64,000 nt of DNA from Anaerolineae bacterium. Its GTDB lineage: Bacteria > Chloroflexota > Anaerolineae > Anaerolineales > Anaerolineaceae. Within the stretch, counting starts at the first letter, position 1; each line of letters starts with the position of its first letter. The notes under the pieces were generated by a model that searched no databases, was not told the origin of the DNA, and was given only the letters and a program-made list of their open reading frames with translations. Location: the NCBI GenBank assembly GCA_013314735.1, contig JABUFD010000003.1:434001-498000 (forward strand), written 5' to 3'. This document shows positions 16,090 to 25,403 of the stretch, one piece after another. Position numbers and translations under genes: made by a program.

Positions 16090-17325
16090 ATGACCACCAT
16101 GAACGCGCTTTCCTCTACCGCCGCCAAACCCGCCACCCGCTGGTGGGTCCTGATCCTGGCGGGCATCACCAACGCCCTGGCGGCTGCCGCCCCGGGGATG
16201 AGCATGTCGGTCCTGTTCAGTGAAATTTCCGCCGACCTGGGCCTGAGCCTGGTGCAGATCGGGATTGTGTGGGGGATCGGTTCGCTGCCGATGATCGTTT
16301 CCAGCCTGCTGGCCGGCGGGATCATTGACCGTTTCGGGCCGCGGCGCGTACTCCAGTACGGCGTGATCGTGATCGGCCTCACCGGCGCGCTGCGCGGGTT
16401 TTCCAACAACTTCGGCTTCCTGGTCTTCACCGTGATCCTGATGGGAATGTTCACCCCGGTGGTGACGATGAGCGGGATCAAGCTCAGCCGGCTGTGGTTC
16501 CCGCCGCACCAACTGGGCGCGTCCGGCGGCATCCTCTCGATGGGGATGGCGCTGGGGTTCTTCCTCAGTTCCATGTTCAGCGCCACCCTGCTCTCCCCCT
16601 GGCTGGGCGGATGGCGCAATGTGTTTTTCTTTTACGGCGTCCTCACCGCCGTGCTGTGCATCCCGTGGTTTCTCAGCCCGCAAAGCCCGATTGAACCCGC
16701 ACGGCGCAGCGTGGAAGACGGCGGTACGCATCCCGGTTTCTTCCAGTCCATTGCCTACATCGCCTCCAAACCCAACAGCTGGCTGTTTGCGGTGGTAGCG
16801 TTCGCCCTCACCGGCAGTGTGCAGGCCATGCTTGGTTACCTGCCCACCTACCTGAAAAACAGCGGATGGGAAGCCGCCAGTGCTGACGGCGCCCTCGCCA
16901 CCTTCCACCTGGTGAGCATGCTGTTCGTCATGCCGCTGGCGTTCCTGTCTGACCGCTTCCGTTCGCGCAAGGTGATCACTGCCGCGATGATGGTGATGCT
17001 GATCGTCGGCATCGGCGCCCTCGGTTTTGCCAACGGGCCGTGGGTATGGGTGGCCGTGATCATCTCCGGCATGGTGCGCGACGGCTTTATGGCCGTCTAC
17101 CTGGCGATGGTGATCAACGCCGAAGGCATTGGCCATGAACACGTGGCGATTGCCACTGGGTTCAACTTCATCTTCTCCGGCCTGGGCAATATGCTGATGC
17201 CCGCCCTGGGCAATAACATTGCTGAAAGCAATCCCGGTCTGGCCTTTGCCTTCTGGGCCGCCTGCGGCGTGGTGGGGTTGATCGCAATCCTGCTGGTGAA
17301 GGAACGCCGCACCGCTGTCAACTGA
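16090..17325 (+). CDS. Major facilitator superfamily transporter
   Basis: 411 aa with about twelve hydrophobic segments. The loop after helix 2 carries the MFS signature GGIIDRFGPRRVL, and the mirrored loop in the second half is LAFLSDRFRSRKVI. A central hydrophilic loop (about residues 195-220) separates the halves. It resembles the nitrate/cyanate-type (NNP, CynX) branch in length and in the N-terminal SVLFSEISADLGLS segment, but the substrate cannot be read from sequence. The ATG follows GAAGGAA. It starts 58 bases after azlD, with a possible promoter of its own. Confidence 0.85.
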   Translation: MTTMNALSSTAAKPATRWWVLILAGITNALAAAAPGMSMSVLFSEISADLGLSLVQIGIVWGIGSLPMIVSSLLAGGIIDRFGPRRVLQYGVIVIGLTGALRGFSNNFGFLVFTVILMGMFTPVVTMSGIKLSRLWFPPHQLGASGGILSMGMALGFFLSSMFSATLLSPWLGGWRNVFFFYGVLTAVLCIPWFLSPQSPIEPARRSVEDGGTHPGFFQSIAYIASKPNSWLFAVVAFALTGSVQAMLGYLPTYLKNSGWEAASADGALATFHLVSMLFVMPLAFLSDRFRSRKVITAAMMVMLIVGIGALGFANGPWVWVAVIISGMVRDGFMAVYLAMVINAEGIGHEHVAIATGFNFIFSGLGNMLMPALGNNIAESNPGLAFAFWAACGVVGLIAILLVKERRTAVN

Positions 17326-17434
17326 ACCGCCAGACAGTCAGAACAATCCACCCGGACAGGGTTTCACACCTGCCCGTCCATAGGGTGCTGCCGGGGGATG
17401 ATGGCTGCGCAGGAGGTGAGGAAACAAACCAGGA

Positions 17435-18697
17435 TCAGGAGAGAGGATCTTCCAGCCAATGTGGGCGCAGGCCCTTAATGAAGCCGACAATGATCAGCAT
17501 GGCCAGCCCGCCGGCAAAACCGTTATTGTACAGGTTCATGAACCCATGCAGGCTGCCCACATGCATCGCCATCGGCAGGTGGATCGCCCCTGCCAGGATA
17601 CCCACCAGGAACCCGAAACGCCCCGCCAGCGGTGCCAGGGTGGTGCAAAACAGCGCCGCCAGCAGCGGCCCGGGATCATTGGGTTCCCAGATTTTCGGCA
17701 GGCAGATCAGGTATACCCCGATCATGATCGGCAGGACATTGCGGGGATGCTTGCCCAGCGCGCCAAAGCCAAACACCGTCAGGATGCCGGCGATGGTGGC
17801 ACCGTTGACATCCCCCGCCACCAGGCGCACATAGCCCAGCGCCAGCAGCCCCACCACACCCATATTCACCAGGGTGGTGCCCAAACTGGAACCCGCCACG
17901 TAATCCGATGGCAGCCGTCCCCAGCTTTTGATGATTTGCCGGTACTCGGAAAAGTTGCCGCCCCATGCGAACCCCAGGGCGATCACAGCGGCCAGGAACA
18001 CCACCAGACCCAGGGTCAGCAAGCCGGTGTATTCCGTTGACCAGTAGAATACCGGGGTAATTTCCAGACCGAATCCACGCATCATCATGTACACCACGGT
18101 GGCAACAAACCCGCCGGTGGTGCCAGTGTTGTACAGGTTGTAGCCCATGTGAAAGCTGTAGATGTGGTTCATCAGCGCCGCCAGCAGCATCCCGGCCAGG
18201 ATGCCCAACGCCAGGCCCAGCGCCAGCCAGCCAACCCCGCTGCCAAACCCGAATACCGTCTGGCTGACCACCGGGCCGAGGGTGGTGCCAAACAGCAATG
18301 GGGCGATCAGGTCGCGCATCGGCTTGTGCGAGAACAACGTTTCGTACAGGTAAACCCCCAGCATGGTGGGGAGAATATTAAAGGGATTGTTGCCAAAAAA
18401 GCCAAATCCCGCCAGGGTAAACAGCGCCGCCAGCAGGTAACCGTTGAAGCGCGCTTTCACCAGCCAGGCCGCGGCCAGCCCCATCAGGGATACCAGGCCG
18501 GCATTGAAGAATGCCGCGCCCAGACCGCCCAGGGCAATGTAATCTGTCACCAGGATGCTGCGTGAAGTCAGGATCTGCCATTCACCGCGGATGATCTCTG
18601 CCGGTGAACTGACCGCCAGCGACAGCCCCAGCAAGGCCAGGCCAAACACCAGCACCAACCCTGTAATGCGCCTGCGGTTCTGCCCGGCTGTTTCCAT
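17435..18697 (-). CDS. DUF1576 polytopic membrane protein
   Basis: 420 aa, largely hydrophobic, about 11-12 membrane segments. An internal duplication is visible: GFFGNNPFNILPTMLGVYL (about residues 98-116) matches GALGKHPRNVLPIMIGVYL (about 315-333), and HMGYNLYNTGTTGGFVATV matches HGFMNLYNNGFAGGLAMLI. This inverted or direct repeat architecture and the conserved NLYN motifs suggest a transporter or channel. DUF1576 has no assigned substrate that I know of. It is the last gene of a minus-strand set after SMP-30 (37-base gap). Confidence 0.82.
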   Translation of the reverse strand: METAGQNRRRITGLVLVFGLALLGLSLAVSSPAEIIRGEWQILTSRSILVTDYIALGGLGAAFFNAGLVSLMGLAAAWLVKARFNGYLLAALFTLAGFGFFGNNPFNILPTMLGVYLYETLFSHKPMRDLIAPLLFGTTLGPVVSQTVFGFGSGVGWLALGLALGILAGMLLAALMNHIYSFHMGYNLYNTGTTGGFVATVVYMMMRGFGLEITPVFYWSTEYTGLLTLGLVVFLAAVIALGFAWGGNFSEYRQIIKSWGRLPSDYVAGSSLGTTLVNMGVVGLLALGYVRLVAGDVNGATIAGILTVFGFGALGKHPRNVLPIMIGVYLICLPKIWEPNDPGPLLAALFCTTLAPLAGRFGFLVGILAGAIHLPMAMHVGSLHGFMNLYNNGFAGGLAMLIIVGFIKGLRPHWLEDPLS

Positions 18698-18733
18698 GCG
18701 CCATCTCCTCTGGATGAAAAGCGAGTTTCCGAA

Positions 18734-19615
18734 TTAAAACCCGAATTCCCAGCTGGGCTGGCCTTCCACATCGGTTTCCAGCACGAACAGCCCGCCGGCA
18801 TGGGGATACTGCGCCAGGATTTCATCACTCAACCCGGAACGGGCGGAGGTGATGTAGAGGGTTGTCATGTCCGGTCCGCCGAAACAGCACGAGGTCACCC
18901 GCGGCGCGGGTACGTCCACCCTGGCGATCATCTCGCCGCTGGCCGGGTTCCAGCGCGTGATGCAGTAACCATCCCACTGCGCCAGCCAGATCATGCCTTC
19001 CCTGTCCGTGGTCATCCCGTCCGGTGAGTACGCCCCTTCCGGCAGCTTGAATGCCACGCGGCGATTCTTCGGCAAGCCGGCCCGTCCATCATAATTAAAG
19101 GCATACACCTCTTTGTATTTCGAATCGACATAATACAGCGTCTTGTGGTCCACCGACCAACCCAGCCCATTGGAGGTTTTCACCCCATCTGCCACCGCCT
19201 TTGGCGGGCAGCCTTCACGGTAGGTGTACAGATGCCCCAGCGGGTCACTGGCATGCATGGTACCCACAATGAAGCTGCCGTCCGGCCCGCATTTGCCGTC
19301 GTTGAACCGCGAATTGGTTTCCGTTACACTGGCCAGAATTTCCACCGCTTCGCTCTCCAGGTTGAGCAGGGCAATGTGCAGATCAGGGGCAATGATCACC
19401 AGGTTGGGATCTTCGGTCGGCGCCACCGTGCCGATGTTGCTGAACTGTCCGGAAAGGTCAATCACACGGTCGGTACCGCTGGCGGGGTCAAACACATGCA
19501 CTTCCGCGCGGGTGATATTGACCCAGTACAACTTTCCGCTGCGCGCGTCCCAGGCCGGTCCTTCCCCCAGGTCGGCTCTGGCATCGAGTAATAATTCGGG
19601 GATATAGGTTTTCAT
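18734..19615 (-). CDS. SMP-30/gluconolactonase family protein
   Basis: 293 aa, a six-bladed propeller lactonase or sugar-lactone hydrolase that uses a divalent metal. Expected ligands are visible: Glu18 in LGEGPAW, Asn in TSNGLGWS (about 148) and Asp in SPDGMTTD (about 198). NSRFNDGKCGPDGSFIVGT is a typical substrate-side segment. No signal peptide, so cytoplasmic. Its ATG overlaps the stop of the preceding CPBP gene (ATGA) and the DUF1576 membrane protein follows. A sugar acid or lactone passing through DUF1576 is a reasonable guess, not shown by sequence. Confidence 0.88.
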   Translation of the reverse strand: MKTYIPELLLDARADLGEGPAWDARSGKLYWVNITRAEVHVFDPASGTDRVIDLSGQFSNIGTVAPTEDPNLVIIAPDLHIALLNLESEAVEILASVTETNSRFNDGKCGPDGSFIVGTMHASDPLGHLYTYREGCPPKAVADGVKTSNGLGWSVDHKTLYYVDSKYKEVYAFNYDGRAGLPKNRRVAFKLPEGAYSPDGMTTDREGMIWLAQWDGYCITRWNPASGEMIARVDVPAPRVTSCCFGGPDMTTLYITSARSGLSDEILAQYPHAGGLFVLETDVEGQPSWEFGF

Positions 19616-20634
19616 CGGGGTTCCTCCAGGGTTTCATTCTCCACCGCTGTCGGCAAGGCGCGGCGGGGTTCATACACGGTTAACGGCAGGTGCAGCTTGA
19701 GCGAGCCGTACCGCAGGCGCACATACAACATCGTCAGCAGGCTGCCCAGCAGGATCGCCAGCAGGCCGATGTAGCCAGCTTCGGGGCCGAACGCCCCGCC
19801 GGTCCAGGCTTGTGGGCCGCCCTGGGTGATATCGACCACGCGCGCGCCCATCATCATCCCGCTCACCGGGAAACCGAACACCACCCCCTGGAAGAAATTC
19901 CAGGTGATGTGCACCCCGATCGGGATCGCCAGTTCGCCGGTGAGGATATAGCCCATGCCGAGGAAAATCCCCGCCAGGGCGATATTGAGGGTGCTGACCA
20001 CACTCGCGTTGGGGTTGAAGAAATGCGCCAACCCGAAACCGACCGAGGTCAACACGATTGCCAGTACAACCGCCAGGCGCGGGCGTTTTTGGTGGCCATT
20101 TAACCCCTCTGCCATATTCTTCAGCTGGTAACCGCGGAACAACAGTTCCTCATAAAAACCCACCGCCAGGAAAGTCAACAAACCAAAGCCAAAATGGAGC
20201 AGGAAATTGCCCCCATCGGCGGCAAAACTGCCGCGCACTTCCACCCAACCCAGGCTGCGTTCAACGAAAAAGACCAGCGCCATCAGCGCCGCGCCCAGGA
20301 ACAATCCAAAACCAAAATCAACCCACCAACCGGGCGTGAATCGGAAGCCAAACGCACTGAAGCGGCGCTTGTCGATGAAGCTTCCCAGCAGCCATACCAG
20401 CAGTACCGTTGAAAGCGCGCCCACCACGCCGTTGGCGTACAGCATCAGTGGGGAAGTCAGCAAATCTTCCATCCCATCTCCCCCTGCAGCGGCCATCAGC
20501 AGTCCCACCACCACCAGGGGCACACTGAAAGCGGTGCTGAATGCCAGGTGCCCGACCTGCTGGATCAACAGGCGCCAGGCCATCCGCAGGCGTTTTTCAG
20601 CCGGGTTCCAAAACAGGCGGATCAATGATTCCAT
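19612..20634 (-). CDS. CPBP family intramembrane metalloprotease
   Basis: 340 aa with about eight membrane segments. The CAAX-protease/bacteriocin-processing (ABI) motifs are EELLFRGYQLKN (EExxxR, about residues 162-173), FGLAHFFNPN (His in motif 2) and HITWNFFQG (motif 3). These glutamate/histidine sites coordinate zinc within the membrane. The substrate is unknown. It is the first gene of the CPBP / SMP-30 / DUF1576 operon, overlapping SMP-30 by four bases. Confidence 0.88.
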   Translation of the reverse strand: MESLIRLFWNPAEKRLRMAWRLLIQQVGHLAFSTAFSVPLVVVGLLMAAAGGDGMEDLLTSPLMLYANGVVGALSTVLLVWLLGSFIDKRRFSAFGFRFTPGWWVDFGFGLFLGAALMALVFFVERSLGWVEVRGSFAADGGNFLLHFGFGLLTFLAVGFYEELLFRGYQLKNMAEGLNGHQKRPRLAVVLAIVLTSVGFGLAHFFNPNASVVSTLNIALAGIFLGMGYILTGELAIPIGVHITWNFFQGVVFGFPVSGMMMGARVVDITQGGPQAWTGGAFGPEAGYIGLLAILLGSLLTMLYVRLRYGSLKLHLPLTVYEPRRALPTAVENETLEEPR

Positions 20635-20671
20635 GGCGTTCTCCTCTGGATGGGCTCAGCGTTTCAGCTGG

Positions 20672-22099
20672 TTAATACAGGCTGGTGAAATAGGTTTGTT
20701 CAATCTCCTGCCAGCGTTCGCCGGGGGTGCAGCGCAGCATCGGCCCCAGCAGCGGGTACACGCGCGCGATTTCCTCGCTCATGCGCTGGGCAACGCGCCG
20801 GATGGAAAAATGGGCGTTGGGGGCACTGCGCAATTCCAGCAGGTGGCTGGCAGTACGCAGGTTCAGCGTCAGCAGCACCCGCCGGTTGAAGCCGTTGGGC
20901 ACCACGTAGGAGGCCACCTCCGGGGAAAGGGCAGCCAACGCGCGATAGGTTTCATCCGCGGTCCGCATCGCCTGGTGATAGGTCTCGCCAAAGCCGGCTT
21001 CTGTCATCCAGCGCGGGGTGGCATGGCCCAGCAGTGTGGTCAATGCCTGGGGAGTCTGGGTCATCATGCGATGGCGCTTGAGTTCATAATACGCCCCCTG
21101 GTCCAGGATCAGGTCAAAGGTGAAGAAGGCATGTTCCAGTTCGCGCAGCGGGGTGGTATGGGTTTCACAATCGCCCAGCAACGCCTGTGCCAGGTCCAGT
21201 TTTTCACGGATGGTGCGGGAAGCGATATACGCTGCAGCCTGCTCAAAATCGAGATTGGCATAGCGGTAGAGCACCGCCGCCAGCACCTTGTCTTCAGCGG
21301 AACGGTCATAATCCACCAGGGTGCACCATTGCCTGCCATCAAACGCAATCGCTGAAACCTGCCTGCCGACAGCCGTGAACGTTTCACTGATCTGCTGCAG
21401 GTATGGCAGGGCGTGTGCGTATTTCACCAGGGTGGGTACATTTTTCTCGGCAATTTCCTTGATATCCTCACCCATCCGGCGCACTTCTGCCAGCGGGTGC
21501 GAGAGCATTTTGCACAGGGCATGTTCCAGCGCACGGGCGTTGATCGTCATCCCAACATTGGCCATCGATGCCGCCGGCAGCAGGAAGCGCGCCACATCAA
21601 CATAGTCAGTGCGCAGGCGGCGCTCATAAGCGCTGTCGCTTTCCCCCGCTTTACGCGGGATACGCGTCTGAGCATATTGCTCCAACACGGGCAGGCTGCG
21701 CTGGTAGGTGTCAAACAGCATATGGCAGGTATCGAGGTACCGCTGCTTGAGGGGATGGCCTTCCAGCTCTTCCGGCACAATAAAAGCATCCTCTTCCCAT
21801 TTCTGGTAGCGGGTCGATTTCTCAGTAAAAGAAGCCAGGCGGTTGCCTTCCAGCACTTCCACCGCCAGGCGCGATACATTTTCCACCGCGATGTGCAGCG
21901 TGGCATGTTCCGCCACCGAAGAATGGCCATAGCCCACCACCCACTTCTCATGAAACTGGGCGCTTTTTTCGTCGGTCAGTTCTTCAGCGATATCCCGGAA
22001 TGACTCCGGAGAACGGGAGGTTTTGGCAAAGGTGACGGCGATCGTTTCAGGACTCAGCCGTTGCGGATCCAGTAAATACACCTGTCGCAGCTTGGACAT
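20672..22099 (-). CDS. thyX: Double-length ThyX-like FAD-dependent thymidylate synthase
   Basis: 475 aa, twice the usual ThyX length, with both halves showing the fold. ThyX makes dTMP from dUMP using FAD and methylenetetrahydrofolate. First half: YGHSSVAEHATLHI (57-70) and RLASFTEKSTRY (87-98), the SxxExSxRY end of the ThyX signature, with the leading RHR reduced to GNR; INARALEHALCKM follows. Second half: KRHRMMTQTPQALT, where RHR (342-344) is kept but the SxRY part is lost; LNLRTASHLLELRSAPNAHF ends it. The two halves thus appear to keep complementary pieces of one active site. Its start lies 53 bases inside the end of ribF. Confidence 0.82.
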   Translation of the reverse strand: MSKLRQVYLLDPQRLSPETIAVTFAKTSRSPESFRDIAEELTDEKSAQFHEKWVVGYGHSSVAEHATLHIAVENVSRLAVEVLEGNRLASFTEKSTRYQKWEEDAFIVPEELEGHPLKQRYLDTCHMLFDTYQRSLPVLEQYAQTRIPRKAGESDSAYERRLRTDYVDVARFLLPAASMANVGMTINARALEHALCKMLSHPLAEVRRMGEDIKEIAEKNVPTLVKYAHALPYLQQISETFTAVGRQVSAIAFDGRQWCTLVDYDRSAEDKVLAAVLYRYANLDFEQAAAYIASRTIREKLDLAQALLGDCETHTTPLRELEHAFFTFDLILDQGAYYELKRHRMMTQTPQALTTLLGHATPRWMTEAGFGETYHQAMRTADETYRALAALSPEVASYVVPNGFNRRVLLTLNLRTASHLLELRSAPNAHFSIRRVAQRMSEEIARVYPLLGPMLRCTPGERWQEIEQTYFTSLY

Positions 22100-23021
22100 T
22101 CTGCTCGTATCCTCTCACTTGGTTCACATCCATGCGGATTTGTTCCACCAGCCCGGCAACCGAGGTATAGGTCACCTGGCCGCGCAGGTAGCGGCGGAAC
22201 TCAACTTGGACAATTTTATCATAGATGTCGCGGTCAAAATCGAGGATAAAGGTTTCCACCGTCACCGGCGGATGTTCGGTATGGACAAAGGTCGGATTGG
22301 TACCCACACTGGTCACGGCAGGATACGAAATACCGTCGAGGATCAGGCGCGTCCAGTAGACGCCTTCCTGCAATTTCACCCGCAGCGGGTCGATATCCAT
22401 GTTGGCGGTCGGGAAACCGATCGTGCGGCCGCGGTGCGCGCCGTGCACCACGGGCCCCTCCAGGCGAAATACCCGTCCCAGCATGCGCTCGGCATTCAAT
22501 AAATCACCCTCTCGCAGGGCATCGCGAATGCGTGAGGAGGAAACTATCTCGCCATCCAGCTGCACACGCTCAATCGCGTGCACCGCGAACCCCCGTGCGG
22601 CGCCAATTTGCGTGATGCGTTCCACGGTACCTTCGCGCCCCTTGCCCAGGGTGAACTCCTCGCCCACCCACAATTCGAGCATCCCCAGCTGTTCCTTGAG
22701 CATTTTCAGGAAATCATCGGCACTGACGGCAGCCAGTTCATACGTGAACGGCAGCGTCAAAAGATAGTCCGCGCCAAGTTCTTCAATCAGGTCGCGGCGT
22801 TCTTCGAGGCTGCTGATATAAAAATTGCTCTTCAGGTTCTTAAATAGCACCACCGGCTGCGGGTAAAAGGTGACCACCACCGCTGGCACACCGCGGGTGT
22901 GTGCGCTGTCCACCATCTGGCGGATCAACGACTGATGGCCAATATGAACACCGTCAAAGGAACCAATGGCAATGCAGGCGGCAGGCAGGTTACAACAGGT
23001 CAGCTCACGCGATACGATCAT
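22047..23021 (-). CDS. ribF: Bifunctional riboflavin kinase / FAD synthetase
   Basis: 324 aa from the ATG at 23021; residues upstream of it are not RibF-like. It makes FMN and then FAD from riboflavin. The N-terminal FAD-synthetase domain has IAIGSFDGVHIGHQSLI (HxGH) and the ISSSRIRDALREGD block (about 170-190). The C-terminal flavokinase domain has GRTIGFPTANMDIDP, GVYWTRLILDG and VETFILDFDRDIYDK. It follows truB in the common infB-rbfA-nrnA-truB-ribF order. Its product FAD is the cofactor of the ThyX encoded next, with which it overlaps by 53 bases. Confidence 0.95.
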   Translation of the reverse strand: MIVSRELTCCNLPAACIAIGSFDGVHIGHQSLIRQMVDSAHTRGVPAVVVTFYPQPVVLFKNLKSNFYISSLEERRDLIEELGADYLLTLPFTYELAAVSADDFLKMLKEQLGMLELWVGEEFTLGKGREGTVERITQIGAARGFAVHAIERVQLDGEIVSSSRIRDALREGDLLNAERMLGRVFRLEGPVVHGAHRGRTIGFPTANMDIDPLRVKLQEGVYWTRLILDGISYPAVTSVGTNPTFVHTEHPPVTVETFILDFDRDIYDKIVQVEFRRYLRGQVTYTSVAGLVEQIRMDVNQVRGYEQNVQAATGVFTGSATAES

Positions 23022-23052
23022 GGGGTGCCTTTGGATGGGTGGGAATTGTGCG

Positions 23053-23967
23053 TCAGGAGAGGAACACTTTTTTGGGCTGCCATTCCTGGTCTTCCGATAC
23101 CAGTTCCAGCAATGCCACCAACTCGCCCTGCATGCTGATGGCACGTGCCTGGGCGGGGCTGCCTGCCTCAGCGGGGATGCGGTGACCGTGAGTCACCAGT
23201 TCCACATGTTCATTGTCCAGTTCCACGGTGTGCCAGTCCCCCAGCGCTTCAGCGGCGGGAATCAGGTACTGGTACCAGGTATTTTGTTCAAAAGCATCGC
23301 GCAGCTTGTTGAGGGGGATCGCATCCCGCAAGGTGAATTGTCCGCTCTTGGTCCGGCGCAGCCCGATCAGGTGCGCGCCGCAGCCCAGGTATTCACCGAT
23401 GTCATTCGCCAATGAGCGCACATAGGTGCCGGAAGAGCAGAACACATCCACCACCGCTTCCGGCGGCGCCCATTCCAGTAATTCCAGGTCATAGACCGTG
23501 ATCGTGCGTGGTTCCAGTTCCACCTTTTCACCGCGGCGCGCCATTTCGTACGCTTTACGTCCGCTGACTTTGACAGCGGAATAAGGCGGCGGAACCTGCT
23601 CGATCGGCCCCTCGAAACGCTTCAGCACCGCTTCAAAATCGGCTTCACTGACAGTGGTGTAATCGCCGCGGCGGGTGATATCGCCTTCGGCATCATAGGT
23701 ATCGGTGGCAGCGCCAAGCGAGATCACCGCCTGGTAACGCTTGTCTGATGCAGAAACAAATTCGCTCAGGCGTACGGCCGGACCCACCAGGACCACCAGC
23801 ACGCCAGATGCGCGCGGATCCAGCGTGCCGGTATGCCCGGCGCGGCGGATATGCGTGCCGCGGCGCACAATTTGCACCACGTCATGCGAGGTTAATCCTA
23901 CTGGCTTGTCAATCACCAGCACACCAGAAATGGCATTCATGAGATCTTCGTTCATTTGGTCTTGCAT
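23053..23967 (-). CDS. truB: tRNA pseudouridine(55) synthase
   Basis: 304 aa. It converts U55 of tRNA to pseudouridine. Catalytic Asp lies in GHTGTLDPRASGVL (about residues 44-57). GVLVIDKPVGLTSHDVV at the N-terminus, ISLGAATDTYDAEGD, VPPPYSAVKVSGRKAYEMAR and CSSGTYVRSLANDIG are standard family blocks. A C-terminal extension after residue 225 fits the usual PUA-like tail. It starts four bases after nrnA. Several in-frame ATGs (residues 1, 5 and 10) make the exact start uncertain. Confidence 0.95.
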   Translation of the reverse strand: MQDQMNEDLMNAISGVLVIDKPVGLTSHDVVQIVRRGTHIRRAGHTGTLDPRASGVLVVLVGPAVRLSEFVSASDKRYQAVISLGAATDTYDAEGDITRRGDYTTVSEADFEAVLKRFEGPIEQVPPPYSAVKVSGRKAYEMARRGEKVELEPRTITVYDLELLEWAPPEAVVDVFCSSGTYVRSLANDIGEYLGCGAHLIGLRRTKSGQFTLRDAIPLNKLRDAFEQNTWYQYLIPAAEALGDWHTVELDNEHVELVTHGHRIPAEAGSPAQARAISMQGELVALLELVSEDQEWQPKKVFLS

Positions 23968-23971
23968 AGTT

Positions 23972-24928
23972 TTATCCCGTCTTCTTTTGTTCGATCACTT
24001 GCTTTGTTTCATCCAACACCCGGGGAATCACTTCCTCCAGGGTTCCCTCAATGGTTGCGCCGGCAGCCGGAGCATGCCCGCCGCCGCCAAAATGCAGCGC
24101 CGCACGGGATACATCAAACCCGGGGCGCGCACGCCAGCTGACTTTCACATGCTGCGCATCCTGCTCAATGAACAGCACCGCGACATCGGCATCCCGCACA
24201 GAAGAAAGCAGCGAGATCAACTCGGCATCGTCCTTGCCGGGATAGGCAGCGGCCTTGCGGTCTTCCGCCGTCAGTACCCCCCACAGGATCGAGTCCATTC
24301 GCTGCAGTTTGTCGATCCCTCGTCCCCACAGGCGCACAGCCTCGTAGGTGCGTTCGACCAGCACGCGGTGATAAATATCAGGCATGTCAATGCCGTGTTC
24401 CATCAGGCTGGCAGCGGTATGCAGGGTCTCTGCGCTGACATTGCTGGTGCGGAACCCGATCGTATCGGTGAGGATGCCGGTTAACAGGGCTTCGGCGGTC
24501 TCCCGCGAAAATGGCAGACCCCACTGCGGCAGGTGTTTGGCAATGATTTCCGCGGTGGCGGCGCTGTCTTCCACCAGGTTCACCTGCGCGTAATGCAGGT
24601 TGGTGACATGGTGGTCGATGTTCATTTCCGGCTGGCGTTCCCCCAACACACCACCGGTGCGCTCCAGGTCGGAACAGTCCACCACAACAGCCAGGTCAAT
24701 TTCACCGCTGATTTCCTTCTGCGCCAGCCCGGCATTCTTCAGAAAGCGGTACACCGCTGAAATGCCGTCAGCCAGCACAAACTGAACATCCTTGCCGGCT
24801 TCCTGCAGGGCGGTACCCAGCCCCAATACGGAACCGATGGCATCACCATCTGGACGGATGTGCGAAATCACCGCAATCCGCTGTGCGGCGGCGAACCGCT
24901 CCCGTATCTGCTGATCCAGCAAGGTCAT
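23972..24928 (-). CDS. nrnA: DHH/DHHA1 bifunctional oligoribonuclease / PAP phosphatase
   Basis: 318 aa. NrnA degrades nanoRNAs and dephosphorylates 3'-phosphoadenosine 5'-phosphate. DHH motifs: ISHIRPDGDAIGSVLGLG (about residues 22-39), VVVDCSDLERTG, NIDHHVTNLHYA (about 100-111) and LLTGILTDTIGFR. The C-terminal DHHA1 domain carries the glycine-rich FGGGGHAPAAGA. Overlaps rbfA by four bases (ATGA), so the two are likely co-translated in the nusA operon. Confidence 0.93.
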   Translation of the reverse strand: MTLLDQQIRERFAAAQRIAVISHIRPDGDAIGSVLGLGTALQEAGKDVQFVLADGISAVYRFLKNAGLAQKEISGEIDLAVVVDCSDLERTGGVLGERQPEMNIDHHVTNLHYAQVNLVEDSAATAEIIAKHLPQWGLPFSRETAEALLTGILTDTIGFRTSNVSAETLHTAASLMEHGIDMPDIYHRVLVERTYEAVRLWGRGIDKLQRMDSILWGVLTAEDRKAAAYPGKDDAELISLLSSVRDADVAVLFIEQDAQHVKVSWRARPGFDVSRAALHFGGGGHAPAAGATIEGTLEEVIPRVLDETKQVIEQKKTG

Positions 24929-25320
24929 GCGTTCTGATCCTCTTCCGGGGTTGCGTCATTTTCTGCCGGTGGCTGTTCTTCACGGATCTGATGCAGCAAC
25001 TGCTCTATGCGGTCGGCGCGTTCCGGGGTGGGATCCCAATGGAAACGCAGCACCGGGAAACTGCGCAGCTGAATGCTTTTTGCCAGCCGCCCGCGGATGA
25101 ATCCCGCCGCGCTTTGCAGCCCGGAGAGGACTTCCTCCGCCCGTTCATGCCCTTCCAGGGCGGACACATAAATATCCGCGAAGGACAATTCCCGGTCCAC
25201 TTTCACATCGGTGACAGTCACCCCGCTTACCCGCGGGTCCTGAATTTGATACAACAACAACTCAGTCAACTCTTCGTAGACCCGTTCTGCGATTCGTTCA
25301 ATTCGTACTTTTGATGGCAT
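24925..25320 (-). CDS. rbfA: Ribosome-binding factor A
   Basis: 131 aa, matching the small KH-fold family that aids 16S rRNA 5'-end maturation on the 30S subunit. RIERIAERVYEELTELLLYQ, DPRVSGVTVTDVKVDREL and ADIYVSALEGHERAEEVLSG are typical blocks, and SFPVLRFHWDPTPERADRIE is the C-terminal strand. An acidic tail (EEQPPAENDATPEEDQN) is extra. It lies between infB (84-base gap) and nrnA (overlap). Confidence 0.95.
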   Translation of the reverse strand: MPSKVRIERIAERVYEELTELLLYQIQDPRVSGVTVTDVKVDRELSFADIYVSALEGHERAEEVLSGLQSAAGFIRGRLAKSIQLRSFPVLRFHWDPTPERADRIEQLLHQIREEQPPAENDATPEEDQNA

Positions 25321-25403
25321 GATATCCCTGCCTGTTATTCTTGTTCTCGTGCCGGATTCGCTGCCAGAATTGCGCGCGAATCCGGCCGGTCTGTCTTATT
25401 ATC

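Noticed and set aside
15099-17142. Large minus-strand frames opposite azlCD and the MFS gene
   Set aside because: They are antisense shadows of clear membrane protein genes, rich in His/Gln/Arg with no motif.
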